Both the position numbers and the translations under genes were made by a program. Under the pieces are notes generated by a model. The model ran no database searches and had not been told where the DNA came from. It was given only the letters and a program-made list of their open reading frames with translations. This document shows positions 62,120-64,000 of a DNA stretch of 64,000 nucleotides, piece by piece. Position 1 is the stretch's first letter; every line of letters begins with the position of its first letter. The stretch is from Lucifuga dentata (Eukaryota; Chordata; Actinopteri; Ophidiiformes; Bythitidae), in the NCBI GenBank assembly GCA_014773175.1, contig VXCM01000998.1, positions 1 through 64,000 of the forward strand, given 5' to 3'.

Positions 62120-62665
62120 TAAACGGCTATGGTGTGTATTTCACTTCTGATCAACAAAATTTTTAATATTGTCTTGTGTAGATAGGGCTGATGTTTCATG
62201 TTCCAAAAATTAATAAAATATGAACAAACATAGTTGTCAATCCTCACGATTCCAGTATAGAGGGTTTTTTTTTGTTTTTTTTTAATATCATTATTAGTTG
62301 GCAGTAAGTTAAAACATATAAAATGATTGAAGGAGTCATGCTTTGGCAAAAATCTGTGACTGACTGGAGCAAATTCAGAAAGTTTGTGAGGAAGCCAAAG
62401 TGTGAGTCCTGATGTAAATGAGCTGTAAGTGAGGCTGACACTAATGTGTTGTGCTGCTGGACTCTGTGGTGAGGTCAACCTCACCGTGGGGGGGGCCTCA
62501 CAGCAGGCCCCCAGCGTTAGCCACCTCTTATTGAGATGGATTGCTCACTTCAGGCCTGTAAATGTCGTGTGTGTGTGTTTATCCCAAGAGGACCATGGTC
62601 GCACAGCTGCAGCACACTTTTGACCTCTGATCCTGAGCCAGATTCTTTCATTCTGTCAGAGAAAG

Positions 62666-62667
<2 letters not shown>

Positions 62668-62711
<44 letters not shown>
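62668..62711. repeat. (CA)n microsatellite
   Basis: About 21 uninterrupted CA units in intron 4. Confidence 0.97.
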
Positions 62712-62715
<4 letters not shown>

Positions 62716-62766
62716 GTGAGATAGATGACTTCATGGCTTATTTTACTATTTGTTTGCTTTTGTTTT

Positions 62767-63248
62767 TTAAGGGCCATATACTGCTTTTTGTTATTTTTCC
62801 CCTATTTCTATAATTCTAAATGTAGTAGTTAGTCAAGTGCCAAAACGTTGACGTTCATTATTACAGAAATGTATCCAGTAAGAAAAACCCACAGGTCGTG
62901 AACTGCGTTGAAAGCTCGATTTTTGATTAGTCCTTTACTTTTATGACATGTTGACATCAACATGTAACATGTGAATTAACCCACCTACACATCTCGTTAT
63001 ACACACACACACCAAATACTAGGCTCATGACCATCCATGGATGTTGCCTCTCAGGCCTGATGCAGTTGGCCAATCAGTGAAGACCTAAAAGAGACAAAAA
63101 CCTAAAATGGTCAGTTTTCACTCAGTGTACTGCAGCAAGGAGAGTAAAAGTGGATCAGTGCATTTTTACACATTAAAGTAAGGTTTTAAAATAAACCTCG
63201 AAATGAAAATATGAACATGGGAATCTATATACTGTATGTTCCCTTTAA
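62767..63248 (+). mobile_element. TTAA-bounded MITE, family 2, full copy
   Basis: Begins TTAAGGGCCATATACTGC and ends ATATACTGTATGTTCCCTTTAA when the final two bases are counted at 63247-63248. It is the only family-2 copy here with both ends visible. The interior has GATGCAGTTGGCCAATCAG and CTGCAGCAAGG. About 482 bases with no coding capacity; occupies a quarter of intron 4. Confidence 0.75.
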
Positions 63249-63469
63249 GAAATCCTACAAACGTTAATTATCCACAAAAATAGCTAATCACTTGTTTCCT
63301 AACTTGCCACCACGTTTCATTGAAATCTAACAAGGTATTAAGACTTTCTGTTAACTGACAGATAAATGAGTTTAATAGAAAGCTAGAACAAAGGATAAAG
63401 GTTGTATATCTTTAGGTAAAAATTAAACTAACCATCTTTTTGTTTTTTTTTTTTTAATCTGTCCTGTAG

Positions 63470-63569
63470 AAACTACCATGTGTTTTACTACCTGCTGGCA
63501 GGATCGAGTGAAGACGAGAGGACGGCCTTTCACCTCAAGAAGCCTGAAGAATACCATTACCTCAGCCAG
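63470..63569 (+). CDS. myo9a: Myosin IXA, fourth coding exon
   Basis: 100 bases from acceptor AATCTGTCCTGTAG to donor CCAG|GTGAGA. The first base completes Arg348; residues 349-381 follow ([17 protein letters not shown], then [16 protein letters not shown]). [11 protein letters not shown] is a conserved motor segment. The [17 protein letters not shown] pattern is MYO9A-like. It ends on a codon boundary. The next exon of the motor is beyond the window, so the protein here is about the first 15 percent of a protein near 2,500 residues. Confidence 0.97.
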
Positions 63570-63831
63570 GTGAGACTTTCAGATTAAACTGAATACCTTA
63601 TGAATTACCTTAAACAGGTAATCGACTAATTGTGCCTCCTGATTGGTTGATTACATGTGCTTGTGCTTTTCTATCTTTTTATATTTTTTTGTGATGGTGT
63701 TTGATGTGTATTTTGTAGACCTCTGTGTGCGTGTGCGCATGCATTCTATGAGTCACAAAGCACTGCAGCCAAATCTGTGTCAATCTCTCTGCAAACAAGA
63801 AAAACAGGGAATCAGGACACAGAGGAAACAC

Positions 63832-63873
63832 ATTCCACTGTTGGTGGCTTTCAACAGCCACCAACAGTGGAAT
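63832..63873. repeat. Perfect 18-bp inverted repeat, 6-base loop
   Basis: Left arm ATTCCACTGTTGGTGGCT (63832-63849), loop TTCAAC, right arm AGCCACCAACAGTGGAAT (63856-63873). All 18 pairs match. Confidence 0.97.
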
Positions 63874-63893
63874 ATACATATACTGTATATTCA

Positions 63894-63895
<2 letters not shown>

Positions 63896-63941
<46 letters not shown>
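63896..63941. repeat. (CA)n microsatellite
   Basis: About 22 CA units, starting just after the hairpin. Confidence 0.97.
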
Positions 63942-63942
<1 letters not shown>

Positions 63943-64000
63943 GAGAAATTGAAAGTGCTGTACACACACATACACACACACAGAAAACTTGTGAAAGACT

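Larger units (their letters stand above)
61631..63469 (+). other. Intron 4
   Basis: 1,839 bases, GTGAGC to CTGTAG. Contains a (TCTA)n array, a CA microsatellite and a family-2 MITE; no coding region. A reverse 124-codon frame at 62110-62484 has no support. Confidence 0.85.
63570..64000 (+). other. Start of intron 5 (runs off the window)
   Basis: Begins GTGAGA. Contains a perfect hairpin at 63832-63873 and a CA microsatellite at 63896-63941. No exon is seen before the window ends. Confidence 0.85.

Noticed and set aside
1..64000. CRISPR arrays, operons, phage or other prokaryotic systems
   Set aside because: The DNA is clearly vertebrate. The tandem repeats are microsatellites without spacers, and no prokaryotic genes are present.

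Overview
The window is genomic DNA from a vertebrate, almost certainly a ray-finned (teleost) fish. It is a gene-sparse, AT-rich stretch with long introns, GT-AG splice sites, many CA/GA/TCTA microsatellites and teleost-style interspersed repeats. The only gene I can prove is the 5' part of a class IX unconventional myosin, best matched to MYO9A (fish myo9aa or myo9ab; the paralogue cannot be decided here). It runs left to right and continues past the right edge.

Layout: 1-940 is upstream DNA with weak hints of a neighbouring transcript. About 940-1075 is a GC/CpG-richer promoter-like patch. It is followed by a probable untranslated first exon ending at a consensus donor (1355/1356). Intron 1 (1356-27377, about 26 kb) holds only repeats and one curious cysteine-rich ORF. 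Exon 2 (27378-28348) carries a short leader with two tiny upstream ORFs, then the start codon at 27464 and 295 codons: the Ras-association domain and the first part of the motor, through the P-loop. Intron 2 (28349-61333, about 33 kb) is again repeats. Coding exons 61334-61428, 61568-61630 and 63470-63569 follow. All four coding segments join in frame to 381 codons with no stop, and reach a little past switch I of the motor. The lever arm, zinc finger and RhoGAP domain of the family lie outside the window.

The introns are colonised by two families of short elements with inverted termini beginning and ending in TTAA. A third diverged repeat family, LINE 3' ends and a mariner transposase fossil are also present. 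Seventeen single N characters sit in homopolymers or microsatellites, or between near-identical tandem copies. They look like unmerged contig joins, so several apparent duplications are probably assembly artefacts.

I found no operon, CRISPR array, phage or other new multi-gene system. The most interesting items are the stop/start-overlapping uORF of myo9a, the TTAA-bounded MITE families, several perfect palindromes, and the intronic ORF that looks like a secreted cysteine-rich peptide.
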